A stretch of 64,000 bases of DNA from Variovorax sp. J22P240 (lineage in GTDB: Bacteria > Pseudomonadota > Gammaproteobacteria > Burkholderiales > Burkholderiaceae_C), in NCBI RefSeq assembly GCF_030316855.1, contig NZ_JASZYR010000001.1:62001-126000 (forward strand), in the 5' to 3' direction. Under the pieces are notes generated by a model. The model did no database searches, was not told the DNA's origin, and saw nothing but the letters and a program-made list of their open reading frames with translations. Positions 27,734-37,028 of the stretch are shown here, one piece after another. Within the stretch, counting starts at the first letter, position 1. Each line of letters opens with the position of its first letter. The position numbers were made by a program, and so were the translations under genes.

Positions 27734-28852
27734 TCACCCCCCCCAGACTTCTTGTGCGACTTCCACCACAAGGCGCAGCTTGGCGCGCTGCGCCTCGACG
27801 GCGATGTTGTTGCCATGCACCGTGCTCGAGAAGCCGCATTGCGGCGACAGCGCGAGCTGGTCGAGCGACACGTACTTGGCGGCGGCCTCGATGCGGCTCT
27901 TGAGCTCGTCCTTGTCTTCCATCTCGCCGAACTTGGTGGTCACCAGGCCCAGCACCACGGTCTTGCCCTTGGGCAGGAAGCGCAGGGGGCGGAAGTCCCC
28001 GGAGCGCGCATCGTCGTATTCGAGGAAGTAGGCGTCGAGGTCCATCTCCTTGAGCAGCGCTTCGGCCACGGGCTCGTAGTTGCCGGCCGCCGCGTGAGTG
28101 CTCTTGAAATTGCCGCGGCACAGGTGCATCGCGAGCGTCATGCCGGCGGGCTTCTGCGCGACCACCTTGTTGATGAAGGCGGCGTAGCGGTGCGGCAGTT
28201 CGTTGGGGTCGTCGCCGCGCTGGCGGGCGGCTTCGCGCATCCGCTCGTCGCAGAGGTAGGCGAGATTGGTGTCGTCCATCTGCACGTAGGTGCAGCCAGC
28301 TTCGGCGAGCGAGCGAAGCTCGTCGCCGTAGGCCTTGGCGACGTCGTCGTAGAAGGTCGGGTCGAGCTCGGGGTAGGCCTCCTTGCTGATGCCGGCGCGG
28401 CCGCCGCGGAAGTGCAGCATCGTGGGCGAGGGGATGGTGACCTTGGGCGTGTTGCCGGCCGACACCTGGCTCTTGAGGTACTGGAAGTCGGCCAGTTGGA
28501 TGTTCTTGGCGTGGCGCACCTTGTCGATCACGCGCATCACGGGCGGCGCCAGCTCTTCGGTGCCGTCGGGCTTGCGGATGGTGACCGGGATGTCGGTCTT
28601 CACGCCGCCGAGTTGTTCGAGGAAGTCGATGTGGAAGTAGGTGCGGCGGAATTCGCCGTCGGTGATGCTCTTCAGGCCGACGTCTTCTTGAAACTTGACG
28701 ATCTCGGTGATGGCCTTGTCTTCGACCTTGCGAAGCTGTTCGGGCGTGATCTCGCCCTTGGCTTTTTGCTCGCGGGCTTCAAGCAGGTACTTGGGACGCA
28801 GAAAACTGCCGACGTGGTCGTAGCGGGCAGGCAGGGAGGCGTGCTGGGACAT
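27734..28852 (-). CDS. MetE C-terminal-like (cobalamin-independent) methyltransferase
   Basis: The 372-residue protein corresponds to the catalytic half of cobalamin-independent methionine synthase, without the N-terminal folate-binding half. The zinc ligands are all present: His243 and Cys245 in MHLCRGN, Glu278 in FLEYDD and Cys339 in LSPQCGF. The start reads RYDHVGSFLRPKYLLEAR, as in the YxjG/YxjH group. These proteins transfer a methyl group to a thiol, often homocysteine, from donors that are mostly unidentified. It is divergent from vanA, with a 145-base shared promoter region. A methyl-group link to the O-demethylase genes is possible but unproven. Confidence 0.88.
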   Translation of the reverse strand: MSQHASLPARYDHVGSFLRPKYLLEAREQKAKGEITPEQLRKVEDKAITEIVKFQEDVGLKSITDGEFRRTYFHIDFLEQLGGVKTDIPVTIRKPDGTEELAPPVMRVIDKVRHAKNIQLADFQYLKSQVSAGNTPKVTIPSPTMLHFRGGRAGISKEAYPELDPTFYDDVAKAYGDELRSLAEAGCTYVQMDDTNLAYLCDERMREAARQRGDDPNELPHRYAAFINKVVAQKPAGMTLAMHLCRGNFKSTHAAAGNYEPVAEALLKEMDLDAYFLEYDDARSGDFRPLRFLPKGKTVVLGLVTTKFGEMEDKDELKSRIEAAAKYVSLDQLALSPQCGFSSTVHGNNIAVEAQRAKLRLVVEVAQEVWGG

Positions 28853-28889
28853 GGGGTGGCTCCGTCGAATCTGGAAAAGAACGGTCGAT

Positions 28890-28997
28890 CGTATCCGCTC
28901 AGGGCATGCCTGTTTTGGATACAGTGAGACTGGTGTTTTCCCTTAAAACACGCAAAAAGACTGGATTTTGAGGCATCAATGTATACAGTCCGTATCC
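28890..28997. promoter_or_regulatory. Candidate GntR-type operator region between methyltransferase and vanA
   Basis: The divergent region holds GTATCC at 28891-28896, GGATAC at 28917-28922 (an inverted pair), a perfect TGTATACA at 28980-28987, and GTATCC again at 28992-28997, directly before the vanA ATG. Short palindromes of this kind fit an FCD-type GntR regulator such as the one encoded just downstream. The binding partner is inferred. Confidence 0.35.
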
Positions 28998-30107
28998 ATG
29001 AATGCCTCCACGAGCCCATTTCCGCTGAACGCCTGGTACGCCGCGGCCTACGATGTCGAGATCAAGCACGCACTGCTGGCGCGCACCATCTGCAACCAGA
29101 AACTGGCGCTCTATCGGCGCACCGACGGTCAGGTCGCGGCGCTGGAAGACGCCTGCTGGCATCGCCTGATGCCCCTGTCGCTGGGGCGCCTGGAAGGCGA
29201 CGAAGTCGTCTGCGGCTACCACGGCCTCGTCTACAACAGCCAGGGCCGCTGCACTTTCATGCCGAGCCAGGAAACGCTGAATCCCTCGGCCTGCGTGCGT
29301 TCCTTTCCGGTGGTCGAGAAGCATCGCTTCGTCTGGGTGTGGCCAGGCGATCCGGCCAAGGCCGACCCGGCGCTGGTGCCCGACATGCACTGGAACGACG
29401 ACCCCGAATGGGCAGGCGACGGCAAGATGATCCGCGTGGCCTGCGACTACCGGCTGGTCGTCGACAACCTGATGGACCTGACGCACGAGACCTTCGTGCA
29501 CGGCTCGTCGATCGGCAATCGTGCCGTGGCCGAAGCGCCATTCGTCGCGACACATGGCGACCGCTCGGCCACTGTCACGCGCTGGATGGAAGACATCGAC
29601 CCACCGCCGTTCTGGGCCGCGCAGATCCACCACGCGCACGGCTACCGGGGCAAGGTCGATCGCTGGCAGATCATTCGTTTTGAAGGGCCGTGCACGGTCA
29701 ACATCGACGTAGGCGTGGCCGAGGCGAGCAGCGGCGCCGTGCCGCGCAACGGCTCGGCGGGCGACCGCAGCAAGGGCGTCAACGGCTTCGTGCTCAACAC
29801 CATCACGCCGGAGACCGACAAGACCTGCCTCTATTTCTGGGCCTTCGCGCGCAACTACTGCATCGGCGAGCAGCGCCTCACGCACGAACTGCGCGAGGGC
29901 GTGGCCGGCATCTTCCGCGAGGACGAAGTGGTGCTCGAAGCCCAGCAGCGCGCCATCGACGAGCGGCCTGACTACAGCTTCTACAACCTCAACATCGATG
30001 CCGGCGCGATGTGGGCACGACGCCTCATCGACCAGATGATTGCGCGCGAGAAGCCGCGCGCCCCCACCATTCCGATCCAGCCGGCCGCGGCGATGGAGCG
30101 GCCGTGA
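28998..30107 (+). CDS. vanA: VanA-like Rieske oxygenase (O-demethylase type), oxygenase component
   Basis: This 369-residue Rieske non-heme iron oxygenase likely opens an aromatic methyl ether or related substrate, as vanillate O-demethylase does. The Rieske ligands are Cys53, His55, Cys72 and His75 (CWHR and CGYH). The mononuclear iron site is in [16 protein letters not shown], with His163 and His168 and a bridging Asp nearby. ATG 28998 is used over the upstream in-frame ATG at 28968 by family length. The stop overlaps the regulator GTG. Its reductase partner is two genes on. Toluenesulfonate-type TsaM is an alternative; the substrate is not proven. Confidence 0.85.
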   Translation: MNASTSPFPLNAWYAAAYDVEIKHALLARTICNQKLALYRRTDGQVAALEDACWHRLMPLSLGRLEGDEVVCGYHGLVYNSQGRCTFMPSQETLNPSACVRSFPVVEKHRFVWVWPGDPAKADPALVPDMHWNDDPEWAGDGKMIRVACDYRLVVDNLMDLTHETFVHGSSIGNRAVAEAPFVATHGDRSATVTRWMEDIDPPPFWAAQIHHAHGYRGKVDRWQIIRFEGPCTVNIDVGVAEASSGAVPRNGSAGDRSKGVNGFVLNTITPETDKTCLYFWAFARNYCIGEQRLTHELREGVAGIFREDEVVLEAQQRAIDERPDYSFYNLNIDAGAMWARRLIDQMIAREKPRAPTIPIQPAAAMERP

Positions 30108-30871
30108 GTGCGATCACGACGCCTGCTGCAGCCGAGCCCGTCGAAGCGGGGGGTTCCCAGTCCGTCAAGGCGCAACTGCGGTTGCGCGAGATGGTGCTGG
30201 CCGGCGAACTGCCCGGCGGCTCGCGCATTGCCGAGGTCGCGATCTCCGAACTGCTGGGCGTCTCGCGCACGCCGGTGCGCAGCGCACTCATGCGACTCGA
30301 ACAGGAAGGGCTTCTCGAAGCCTTGCCCAATGGCGGGTACGCCGTCCGGACCTTCTCCGAACGCGACGTCGCTGACGCGATTGAACTGCGCGGCACGCTC
30401 GAAGGCCTGTCGGCGCGGCTCGCGGCCGAGCGGGGCGCGCCGCCTGTGGTGTTGCGCGAGGCGCGCGCCTGCCTGAAGCGCATCGACGATTTGCTGCGCG
30501 ACCCGGCGCTCGACGACGCAGCGTTCTCGCGCTACGTCGCGTTCAATGAAGAGTTTCATCGGCTCCTCTCCGAAATGGCGGGCAGCCCTTTGATCGCGCA
30601 GCAGTTGGAGCGCGTGATCAACCTGCCGTTCGCGTCACCCTCGGGCTTCGTCGTCGTGCAGGCGAACTCGCCCGCAGCGCGCGACATGCTCTTGATCGCG
30701 CAGGACCAGCACGGACAGGTGCTCGATGCGATCGAGAACCGCGAAGGCTCGCGCGCCGAGGCGCTGATGCGCGAGCACAGCCGCATTGCGCAGCGCAATC
30801 TCCGCGAGGCGCTGCATGGCGCGCAGAACCATCCCCTGCCGGGCGTGCAACTCATCCGCCGACGGGCCTGA
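30104..30871 (+). CDS. GntR-family (FCD) transcriptional regulator
   Basis: The 255-residue protein has a winged helix-turn-helix (about 22-90: [46 protein letters not shown]) followed by an FCD ligand domain ([21 protein letters not shown], and a metal-type FNEEFHRLL). VanR-like proteins of this kind repress aromatic O-demethylase genes until the substrate or its product binds. GTG 30104 is fixed by the GTGA overlap with vanA; the longer frame from 30011 is vanA sequence in another frame. It is inserted between oxygenase and reductase genes, so it would be autoregulated with them. Confidence 0.93.
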   Translation: MSAITTPAAAEPVEAGGSQSVKAQLRLREMVLAGELPGGSRIAEVAISELLGVSRTPVRSALMRLEQEGLLEALPNGGYAVRTFSERDVADAIELRGTLEGLSARLAAERGAPPVVLREARACLKRIDDLLRDPALDDAAFSRYVAFNEEFHRLLSEMAGSPLIAQQLERVINLPFASPSGFVVVQANSPAARDMLLIAQDQHGQVLDAIENREGSRAEALMREHSRIAQRNLREALHGAQNHPLPGVQLIRRRA

Positions 30872-30883
30872 AGACACTTCAAG

Positions 30884-31894
30884 ATGAAAAGCGATATCCA
30901 CTGGATGCCTGCGCGCATCACGGCCTGCCGCGACCTCACGGCGACGGTGCGCGAGTTCGAGATCACGCCCGAGTCGGGCATCGTCGCCGGCCATGAGCCC
31001 GGAGCCCATCTGCAGGTTCAGGTCCTGGTCGGCGAGCCAGGGTCGGGGCGCATGCAGACCCGGTCCTATTCGGTGGTGGGCGCTCCCGACGGGCGCGCAT
31101 GGCGCATCGCGGTGAAGCGGCTGGACGATGGCCGCGGCGGGTCGCTCGCGATGTGGCGCCTGGCGCCCGGTGACCGCCTGCTGGTGAGCGAGCCGCAGAG
31201 CCACTTCGGCCTCGATCTGACGGCACCGGGCTACCTGTTGGTGGCGGGCGGTATCGGCATCACGCCGCTGGTCTACATGGCACAGCGCCTTGCCGAACTG
31301 GCGCAGCGCCGAAGCGTGAGCGTCCGCATGCTCTATGGCGCTCGCAGCGAGCAGGAACTGGCTTATCTGTCGACGCTCCAGGAAGCATTGAGTCAGTCGG
31401 CGAATACCGGCATGCAGGCCTTCACCGGCAGCGCGCCTATCGACTTCGCCTCGGAGATCGCGCATCTGCCGCCCGGTGGCCAGCTCTACACCTGCGGACC
31501 GGTGCCGATGCTCGAAGCCGTCAAGCGCGCATGGGCGGCAGCAGGTCGCGCGCAGGCGGATCTTCGCTTCGAGACCTTCGGCAGCAGCGGCCGGCTTGCG
31601 GCGCAGGCCTTCGAGGTGCGCATTCCGCGCCATGACCTGGCGATCACCGTCCCGGCCGGGAGTACGCTGCTCGAAGCGCTCGAAGGCGCTGGCGTGCAGA
31701 CCCTCTGGGACTGCCGTCGCGGCGAGTGCGGCTTGTGTGCGATGGACGTGCTGGCCGTCGATGGCGAGATCGATCACCGCGATGTGTTCCTGAGCGAACA
31801 CGAAAAGCAGTCGGGCCACAGGATCTGTGCCTGCGTGTCGCGCGCGGTCGGCACGATCACCCTCGATTCGGCATGGCGACCCGAAAGTCCATGA
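30884..31894 (+). CDS. vanB: VanB-like reductase (PDR-type, FMN/NAD and 2Fe-2S)
   Basis: The 336-residue reductase passes electrons from NADH to the oxygenase. The order is FMN domain first (RSYSVVGAPDG near 60-70), then NAD domain (VAGGIGITPLVYMA near 118-130, and YTCGPVPMLEAV near 202-212), then a C-terminal plant-type ferredoxin with CRRGECGLC (~280-288) and the final Cys in HRICACVSRA. This phthalate dioxygenase reductase order is standard for VanB. It lies 12 bases after the GntR gene in the same transcript as vanA. Confidence 0.92.
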   Translation: MKSDIHWMPARITACRDLTATVREFEITPESGIVAGHEPGAHLQVQVLVGEPGSGRMQTRSYSVVGAPDGRAWRIAVKRLDDGRGGSLAMWRLAPGDRLLVSEPQSHFGLDLTAPGYLLVAGGIGITPLVYMAQRLAELAQRRSVSVRMLYGARSEQELAYLSTLQEALSQSANTGMQAFTGSAPIDFASEIAHLPPGGQLYTCGPVPMLEAVKRAWAAAGRAQADLRFETFGSSGRLAAQAFEVRIPRHDLAITVPAGSTLLEALEGAGVQTLWDCRRGECGLCAMDVLAVDGEIDHRDVFLSEHEKQSGHRICACVSRAVGTITLDSAWRPESP

Positions 31895-31908
31895 GTCCTC
31901 GCAAGCAT

Positions 31909-31946
31909 TGCGCGATGATCGCGCAGCCCATTTGCTGATCGCGCAG
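31909..31946. promoter_or_regulatory. Palindrome and 20-bp-spaced direct repeat upstream of livK
   Basis: A perfect 17-base palindrome, TGCGCGATGATCGCGCA, is centred at 31917. The 11-mer TGATCGCGCAG occurs at 31916-31926 and again at 31936-31946, exactly 20 bases apart. Outer arms CCTCGCA (31897) and TGCGAGG (31955) also pair. It may be the vanB terminator, an operator for livK, or both; there is no T-tract. Confidence 0.5.
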
Positions 31947-32052
31947 AAATCCTCTGCGAGGGCCGTGCGCTAGGTGTTTGCCGACGCCCCGGCTCGCTTG
32001 CATCTGGTCACAATATCCCCCGTTCCTGCATCCATCCAACAAGGAGAGCTTT

Positions 32053-33222
32053 ATGCTTCGTCGCCATCTCGTCCAGGCTGCCAGCCTGACCGCCATTGCG
32101 CTGGCCATCCCCCTGGCTCACGCCGCCGACACGTTCAAGATCGGGCTGATCCTGCCGATGACCGGTCAGCAGGCTTCCACCGGACGCCAGATCGAAGCGG
32201 CGGCGCGCCTCTACATGGCGCAGAACGGCGACACCGTGGCCGGCAAGAAGATCGAGTTGATCGTGAAGGACGACACCGCGCTGCCTGACGTCACCAAGCG
32301 CCTGGCGCAGGAGCTGGTGGTCAACGACAAGGTCAATGTGCTCGCGGGCTTCGGCGTCACGCCGGCAGCGCTGGCGGCGGCACCCATCGCCACCCAATCG
32401 AAGACGCCGCTGGTCGTGATGGCCGCAGCGACGTCGAGCATCACGCAGGCCTCGCCGTACATCGTGCGCTCCAGCTTCACGCTGCCGCAGGTCTCGGTCG
32501 CGATGGGCGACTGGGCACCCAAGAACGGCATCAAGTCGGTGGTGACGCTGGTCAGCGACTACGGCCCCGGCAACGATGCCGAGAAGTTCTTCAAGGAGCG
32601 CTTCGAGCTCAACGGCGGCAAGGTGCTCGACTCGCTGCGCGTGCCGCTGCGCAACCCGGACTTCGCACCCTTCCTGCAGAAGGTGCGCGACCTGAAGCCT
32701 GATGCGCTGTTCGTCTTCGTGCCCTCGGGCGCCGGCGCGGCGGTGATGAAGCAGTTCCTGGAACGCGGCATGGACAAGGCCGGCATCAAGATGATCGCCA
32801 CCGGCGACGTGACGGACGACGACCAGCTCAACGACATGGGTGACGGCGCGCTTGGCGTGGTCACGACGCACCACTACTCCGCGGCGCATCCCTCGGCGGC
32901 CAACAAGAAATTCGTCGAAGCCTTCCAGAAGGCCAACAAGAACATGCGCCCGAACTTCATGGCCGTCGGCGGCTACGACGGCATGCGCATGATCTACGAA
33001 GCCCTGAAGACCACCAAGGGCCAGGGCGGCGGCGATGCACTGCTCGCGGCGATGAAGGGCCAGGTCTTCGAAAGCCCGCGCGGCGAAGTGCTGATCGATG
33101 CGCAAACGCGCGACATCACGCAGGACGTTTACCTGCGCAAGGTCGAGAAGAAGGACGGCCAGCTCTACAACGTCGAGTTCGACGTGATCAAGGCCGTGAA
33201 AGATCCAGGTAAAGCCAAGTAA
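32053..33222 (+). CDS. livK: Branched-chain amino acid-type ABC substrate-binding protein
   Basis: The 389-residue periplasmic protein has a signal peptide (about 1-24, AHA/ADTFK) and the LivK fold: FKIGLILPMTGQQASTGRQIEAA at the start, then VLAGFGVTPAALAAAPIATQ and FMAVGGYDGMRMIYEAL. An AAGGAGAG site precedes ATG 32053. It is the first gene of livKHMGF. Placement after a VanA/VanB block makes an aromatic or carboxylate substrate more likely than leucine, which is an inference: many Comamonadaceae Liv systems import aromatic acids. Confidence 0.94.
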   Translation: MLRRHLVQAASLTAIALAIPLAHAADTFKIGLILPMTGQQASTGRQIEAAARLYMAQNGDTVAGKKIELIVKDDTALPDVTKRLAQELVVNDKVNVLAGFGVTPAALAAAPIATQSKTPLVVMAAATSSITQASPYIVRSSFTLPQVSVAMGDWAPKNGIKSVVTLVSDYGPGNDAEKFFKERFELNGGKVLDSLRVPLRNPDFAPFLQKVRDLKPDALFVFVPSGAGAAVMKQFLERGMDKAGIKMIATGDVTDDDQLNDMGDGALGVVTTHHYSAAHPSAANKKFVEAFQKANKNMRPNFMAVGGYDGMRMIYEALKTTKGQGGGDALLAAMKGQVFESPRGEVLIDAQTRDITQDVYLRKVEKKDGQLYNVEFDVIKAVKDPGKAK

Positions 33223-33241
33223 GCGGTGGCCGGACAGCAGC

Positions 33242-34114
33242 ATGTTGACTATTCTTTTTGACGGCGTTGCCTACGGCATGCTGCTGTTCGTGCTTGCGGT
33301 CGGACTGGCTGTGACGCTGGGGTTGATGAACTTCATCAACCTCGCGCATGGCGCGTTCGCGATGGCGGGCGGCTACCTGACGGTGTTCGCGATGCAAAAG
33401 CTGGGCGTGCCGTTTCTCGTCTGCCTGCCGCTCGCGTTCATCCTGGTCGGTCTGCTGGGGGCGCTGCTGGAACGCACCTTGTACCGGCCGATGTACGGCA
33501 AGCCGCATCTGGACCAAGTGCTGTTCTCGATCGGGTTGGCGTTCATGGCAGTGGCCGGGCTCGACTACTTCGTCGGCTCGTCGCAGCAGAACATCCACTT
33601 GCCCGAATGGCTGCGCGGCCGTACCGAGATCGGCGACGGCGCGTTCCTGCTGGGCATGGGGCACTACCGCATCTTCATCATCGTGTTGTGCGCGCTGCTC
33701 ACGGTGGTGCTGCAACTGATTCTTTCGAAGACGCGCTTCGGCAGCCGGCTTCGCGCCGCGGTCGATGATCCGCGCGTGGCGGCGGGGCTGGGCATCAACG
33801 TGAACGTGGTGTTCCTGATGACCTTCGCGGTCGGTTCGGGGCTCGCGGGCCTGGGCGGTGCGCTGGGCGCGGAGATCCTGGGGCTCGATCCGACTTTCCC
33901 GCTCAAGTACATGATCTATTTCCTCATCGTGGTGTCCGTCGGAGGCACCTCGTCGATCACGGGGCCGCTCCTGGCCGCGCTGCTTCTTGGCATCGCCGAC
34001 GTGGCAGGCAAGTACTTCATTCCGAAGATGGGCGCGTTCACGGTGTACCTGCTGATGATCCTGATCCTGATGTGGCGGCCGCAAGGGCTGTTCACGCGCA
34101 AGGGAGGAAAGTAA
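33242..34114 (+). CDS. livH: ABC transporter permease, LivH type
   Basis: The 290-residue membrane protein has about eight helices and LivH signatures: [25 protein letters not shown] near 20-45 and LAGLGGALGAEILGLDPTFPLKYM near 200-225. It pairs with LivM to form the channel. It starts 19 bases after livK. Its stop overlaps the livM start as TAATG, so the two are coupled. Confidence 0.95.
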   Translation: MLTILFDGVAYGMLLFVLAVGLAVTLGLMNFINLAHGAFAMAGGYLTVFAMQKLGVPFLVCLPLAFILVGLLGALLERTLYRPMYGKPHLDQVLFSIGLAFMAVAGLDYFVGSSQQNIHLPEWLRGRTEIGDGAFLLGMGHYRIFIIVLCALLTVVLQLILSKTRFGSRLRAAVDDPRVAAGLGINVNVVFLMTFAVGSGLAGLGGALGAEILGLDPTFPLKYMIYFLIVVSVGGTSSITGPLLAALLLGIADVAGKYFIPKMGAFTVYLLMILILMWRPQGLFTRKGGK

Positions 34115-35085
34115 TGGACTTTCAGCAACCTTTGCTGCGCAAGGCTCGCTGGCGTCCGTGGGAGTTTGCCGTCTGGGCAGTGGCCTTCGTGCTGCCGCTC
34201 CTGATGCCCTCGCACGCTCTGATGATCAACGAGATCGCGATCGTCGCGCTGTTCGCGATGTCGCTCGACCTCATCCTCGGCTACACCGGCATCGTTTCGC
34301 TCGGGCATGCGGCCTTTTTCGGTTTCGGCGCCTACACGGCTGCGCTGTTCGCGAAGCTGGTGATGCCGGACCCGACGGTGGGGCTCGTGGTGGCCATCGT
34401 GCTGTGCGCCGTACTGGGCGCCATCGCGAGCGTCACGATCCTGCGCGGCACGGACCTGACGCGGCTCATGGTCACGCTCGGCACCGCGCTGCTGTTGCTC
34501 GAACTCGCGAACAAGCTCGACTGGCTCACCGGCGGGGCGGACGGCCTGCAGGGTGTCGTGATGGGGCCGGTGCTCGGTCTCTTCGAGTTCGACCTGTACG
34601 GTCGGACGGCGGCCTGGTATTCGCTCTCGGTGGTCTTGCTGCTGTTCCTGCTGATGCGCCGGCTGGTGCAATCGCCCTTCGGCGCGACGCTCAAGGCCGT
34701 ACGCGACAACCGCTTGCGCGCGATGGCGATCGGCATTCCGGTCGTGTCGCGCCTGGCCGTGATCTACACGGTCGCCGCTGCGATCGCGGGTGCGGCGGGC
34801 GCGTTGCTCGCACAGACCACGGGCTTCGCATCGCTCGACGTGCTGGCCTTCGACCGCTCGGCCGACGTGCTGCTGATGCTGGTCATCGGTGGCGTGGGTT
34901 GGCTCTATGGCGGCATCGCCGGCGCCATCGTGTTCAAGCTCCTGCAAGACACGCTCTCGACGGTCACGCCACAGTACTGGATGTTCTGGATCGGCCTGAT
35001 CCTGGTGCTGCTGGTGCTGGTCGGGCGCGATCGGCTGCTGCGACCCTGGACCTGGTTCGGTGCGCGCGGGAGTGCCAAGCCGTGA
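34114..35085 (+). CDS. livM: ABC transporter permease, LivM type
   Basis: The 323-residue permease has about nine helices with LivM signatures: SLDLILGYTGIVSLGHAAFFGFGAY near 50-75, RDNRLRAMAIGIPVVSRL near 205-222 and GGVGWLYGGIAGAIVFKLLQD near 265-287. It partners LivH. GGAGG stands just before ATG 34114. The stop overlaps the livG GTG start by four bases. Confidence 0.95.
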   Translation: MDFQQPLLRKARWRPWEFAVWAVAFVLPLLMPSHALMINEIAIVALFAMSLDLILGYTGIVSLGHAAFFGFGAYTAALFAKLVMPDPTVGLVVAIVLCAVLGAIASVTILRGTDLTRLMVTLGTALLLLELANKLDWLTGGADGLQGVVMGPVLGLFEFDLYGRTAAWYSLSVVLLLFLLMRRLVQSPFGATLKAVRDNRLRAMAIGIPVVSRLAVIYTVAAAIAGAAGALLAQTTGFASLDVLAFDRSADVLLMLVIGGVGWLYGGIAGAIVFKLLQDTLSTVTPQYWMFWIGLILVLLVLVGRDRLLRPWTWFGARGSAKP

Positions 35086-35852
35086 GCGCCACCGTGAACG
35101 ACATCGTCCTGTCGGCGACGGGTCTGGTGATGCGCTTCGGCGGCATCGTGGCGACCAACAACGTCTCGCTGAACCTCCGGCGTGGTGCGCGCCATGCGCT
35201 GATCGGCCCCAACGGCGCGGGCAAGACCACGCTGATCAATCTGCTGACCGGCGTGCTCACGCCCACCGAGGGCCGCATCGTGCTCGAAGGCGAGGACATC
35301 ACCCGCCTCGCGCCGCACCGGCGGGTGGCGCGAGGCATGGTCCGGACCTTCCAGATCAATCAACTCTTCGATTCCATGACGCCGCTGGAAACGCTGGCGC
35401 TGGTTGTCTCTCAGCACACGGGGCTGGGCGGGCAGTGGTGGAAGCCGCTGGGTTCGTCCAGGCAGGTCGCCGAGCGGGCCGGGGAGTTGCTCGAGCAGTT
35501 CCGGCTCGCCGACGTCGCGCAACAGGAGACGCGGCACCTCGCATACGGCAAGCGGCGCCTGCTGGAGATTGCCATCGCGCTGGCCTGCGAGCCGCGCGTT
35601 CTGCTGCTCGACGAACCCGTGGCCGGTGTGCCGGCTGGCGAGCGCGAGGAACTGCTGGAGACCGTCGCCGCGCTGCCCTCCGATGTGTCCGTGCTGCTGA
35701 TTGAACACGACATGGACCTGGTGTTCAGCTTCGCCGACCGCATGACCGTGCTGGTCAACGGTACGCTCCTGACGGAGGGCGACCCCGACACGATCGCCAA
35801 CGACCCGAAAGTGAAAGAGGTCTACCTGGGCCATGGAGCCGCGCATGTCTGA
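35082..35852 (+). CDS. livG: ABC transporter ATP-binding protein, LivG type
   Basis: This 256-residue ATPase has Walker A GPNGAGKTT near 40-48, a LivG-type signature region HLAYGKRRLLEIAIALA, Walker B VLLLDEPVAGV and switch His in LLIEHDMDLV. The GTG start at 35082 is fixed by the overlap with livM (GTGA). The frame continues upstream into livM sequence, which is not coding in this frame. It energises the livKHM system together with LivF. Confidence 0.95.
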   Translation: MSATVNDIVLSATGLVMRFGGIVATNNVSLNLRRGARHALIGPNGAGKTTLINLLTGVLTPTEGRIVLEGEDITRLAPHRRVARGMVRTFQINQLFDSMTPLETLALVVSQHTGLGGQWWKPLGSSRQVAERAGELLEQFRLADVAQQETRHLAYGKRRLLEIAIALACEPRVLLLDEPVAGVPAGEREELLETVAALPSDVSVLLIEHDMDLVFSFADRMTVLVNGTLLTEGDPDTIANDPKVKEVYLGHGAAHV

Positions 35853-36549
35853 ACTCTTGCGCATCGAAAACCTGAGTGCGGGCTATGGTGAGGCGGTCGT
35901 GTTGCACGACATCTCGCTCGCGCTCGGCCAAGGCCAGACCCTGGCGCTGCTGGGCCGCAACGGCACCGGCAAGACGACGCTGATCAACACGCTTGCCGGT
36001 GCGACGCGCCAGCACGGCGGCACCATCGCGCTGGGTGGCCTGGCGCTGCACAAGCTGTCGCCGCACCAGCGCGCTGCCGCAGGCATCGGCTGGGTGCCGC
36101 AGGAGCGCAACATCTTCAAGTCGCTTACCGTGCACGAGAACCTCACCGCCGTGGAACGCCCCGGCAAGTGGAATCCGCAGCGGGTCTACGAGATGTTCCC
36201 GCGGCTTGCAGAGCGCAAGGGCAATCTGGGCACGCAGTTGTCAGGTGGGGAGCAGCAGATGCTGGCCGTCGGGCGCGCCTTGGTGGTCAACCCGACCTTG
36301 CTGCTGCTCGACGAGCCGCTCGAAGGCCTGGCGCCGATCATCGTGGAAGAACTGTTGCGCGCGATCCGCCGCATCACTCGCGACGAAGGGCTGGCGGCCA
36401 TCGTCGTCGAGCAGCATCCGCAGGCCATCCTGGCGATCTCGGATGAAGCCGTCGTGCTGGACCACGGCACTGTGGTTCACGCCGACCATGCGGCGACGCT
36501 AGCCACGCAGCCGGAGGTGCTCGAGCGTCTGCTGGGCGTCAAGCGCTGA
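35845..36549 (+). CDS. livF: ABC transporter ATP-binding protein, LivF type
   Basis: The 234-residue second ATPase of the Liv system has Walker A GRNGTGKTT near 34-42, signature QLSGGEQQMLAVGRAL, and Walker B LLLDEPLEGLAPI followed by IVVEQHPQAIL. ATG 35845 is preferred because GGAG lies 6 bases upstream and the overlap with livG is only 8 bases; ATG 35833 would add four residues. It ends the livKHMGF set; the next gene starts 62 bases later. Confidence 0.95.
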   Translation: MSELLRIENLSAGYGEAVVLHDISLALGQGQTLALLGRNGTGKTTLINTLAGATRQHGGTIALGGLALHKLSPHQRAAAGIGWVPQERNIFKSLTVHENLTAVERPGKWNPQRVYEMFPRLAERKGNLGTQLSGGEQQMLAVGRALVVNPTLLLLDEPLEGLAPIIVEELLRAIRRITRDEGLAAIVVEQHPQAILAISDEAVVLDHGTVVHADHAATLATQPEVLERLLGVKR

Positions 36550-36611
36550 GGGCTACCCGCGGGACTTGTTCACGCCTAAACTGGCCCGCCGGCCTGAAAG
36601 GAGTGAAGACC

Positions 36612-37028
36612 ATGGCGTCCATTCGACAGGAAATCCGTGTGGCAGCGAGTGCCGAGCAAATCTGGGATGCGGTTCGCGATGTCGGCGAGATCCACCACCG
36701 GCTGGTGCCGGGTTTCGTGATCGACTGCAAGCTGGAAGGCGACGCACGCATCGTCACTTTCGCCAACGGCCTGGTGGCGCGCGAAGTCATCGTCGATGTC
36801 GACGATGAAGCGCGGCGCGTGGCGTGGTCTGCAACCGGCGAGCGGCTGACGCATCACAACGCGTCGCTGCAAGTGTTTGCCGAAGACGCTGAGCACAGCC
36901 AACTCGTCTGGATTGCCGACTTGCTGCCCGACGATATGAAGCCGCCCATCAGCGCCATGATCGAGCAGGGCATGCTTGCGATGAAGACCACGCTGGAAGG
37001 TCAGGCCGCCGGGCGCCGCAATCAATAG
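36612..37028 (+). CDS. SRPBCC (START-like) family protein
   Basis: The 138-residue protein has the polyketide cyclase/START-like pattern: SIRQEIRVAASAEQIWDAVRDVGEIHHRLVPGF at the N-terminus, then mixed beta strands (ARIVTFANGLVAREVIVDVDDE) and a long C-terminal helix (MIEQGMLAMKTTLEG). ATG 36612 is preceded by AAGGAG at 8 bases. The fold binds hydrophobic ligands, but no catalytic residues can be assigned. It overlaps the convergent NmrA-like gene by 7 bases. It could ride on the liv transcript. Confidence 0.85.
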   Translation: MASIRQEIRVAASAEQIWDAVRDVGEIHHRLVPGFVIDCKLEGDARIVTFANGLVAREVIVDVDDEARRVAWSATGERLTHHNASLQVFAEDAEHSQLVWIADLLPDDMKPPISAMIEQGMLAMKTTLEGQAAGRRNQ

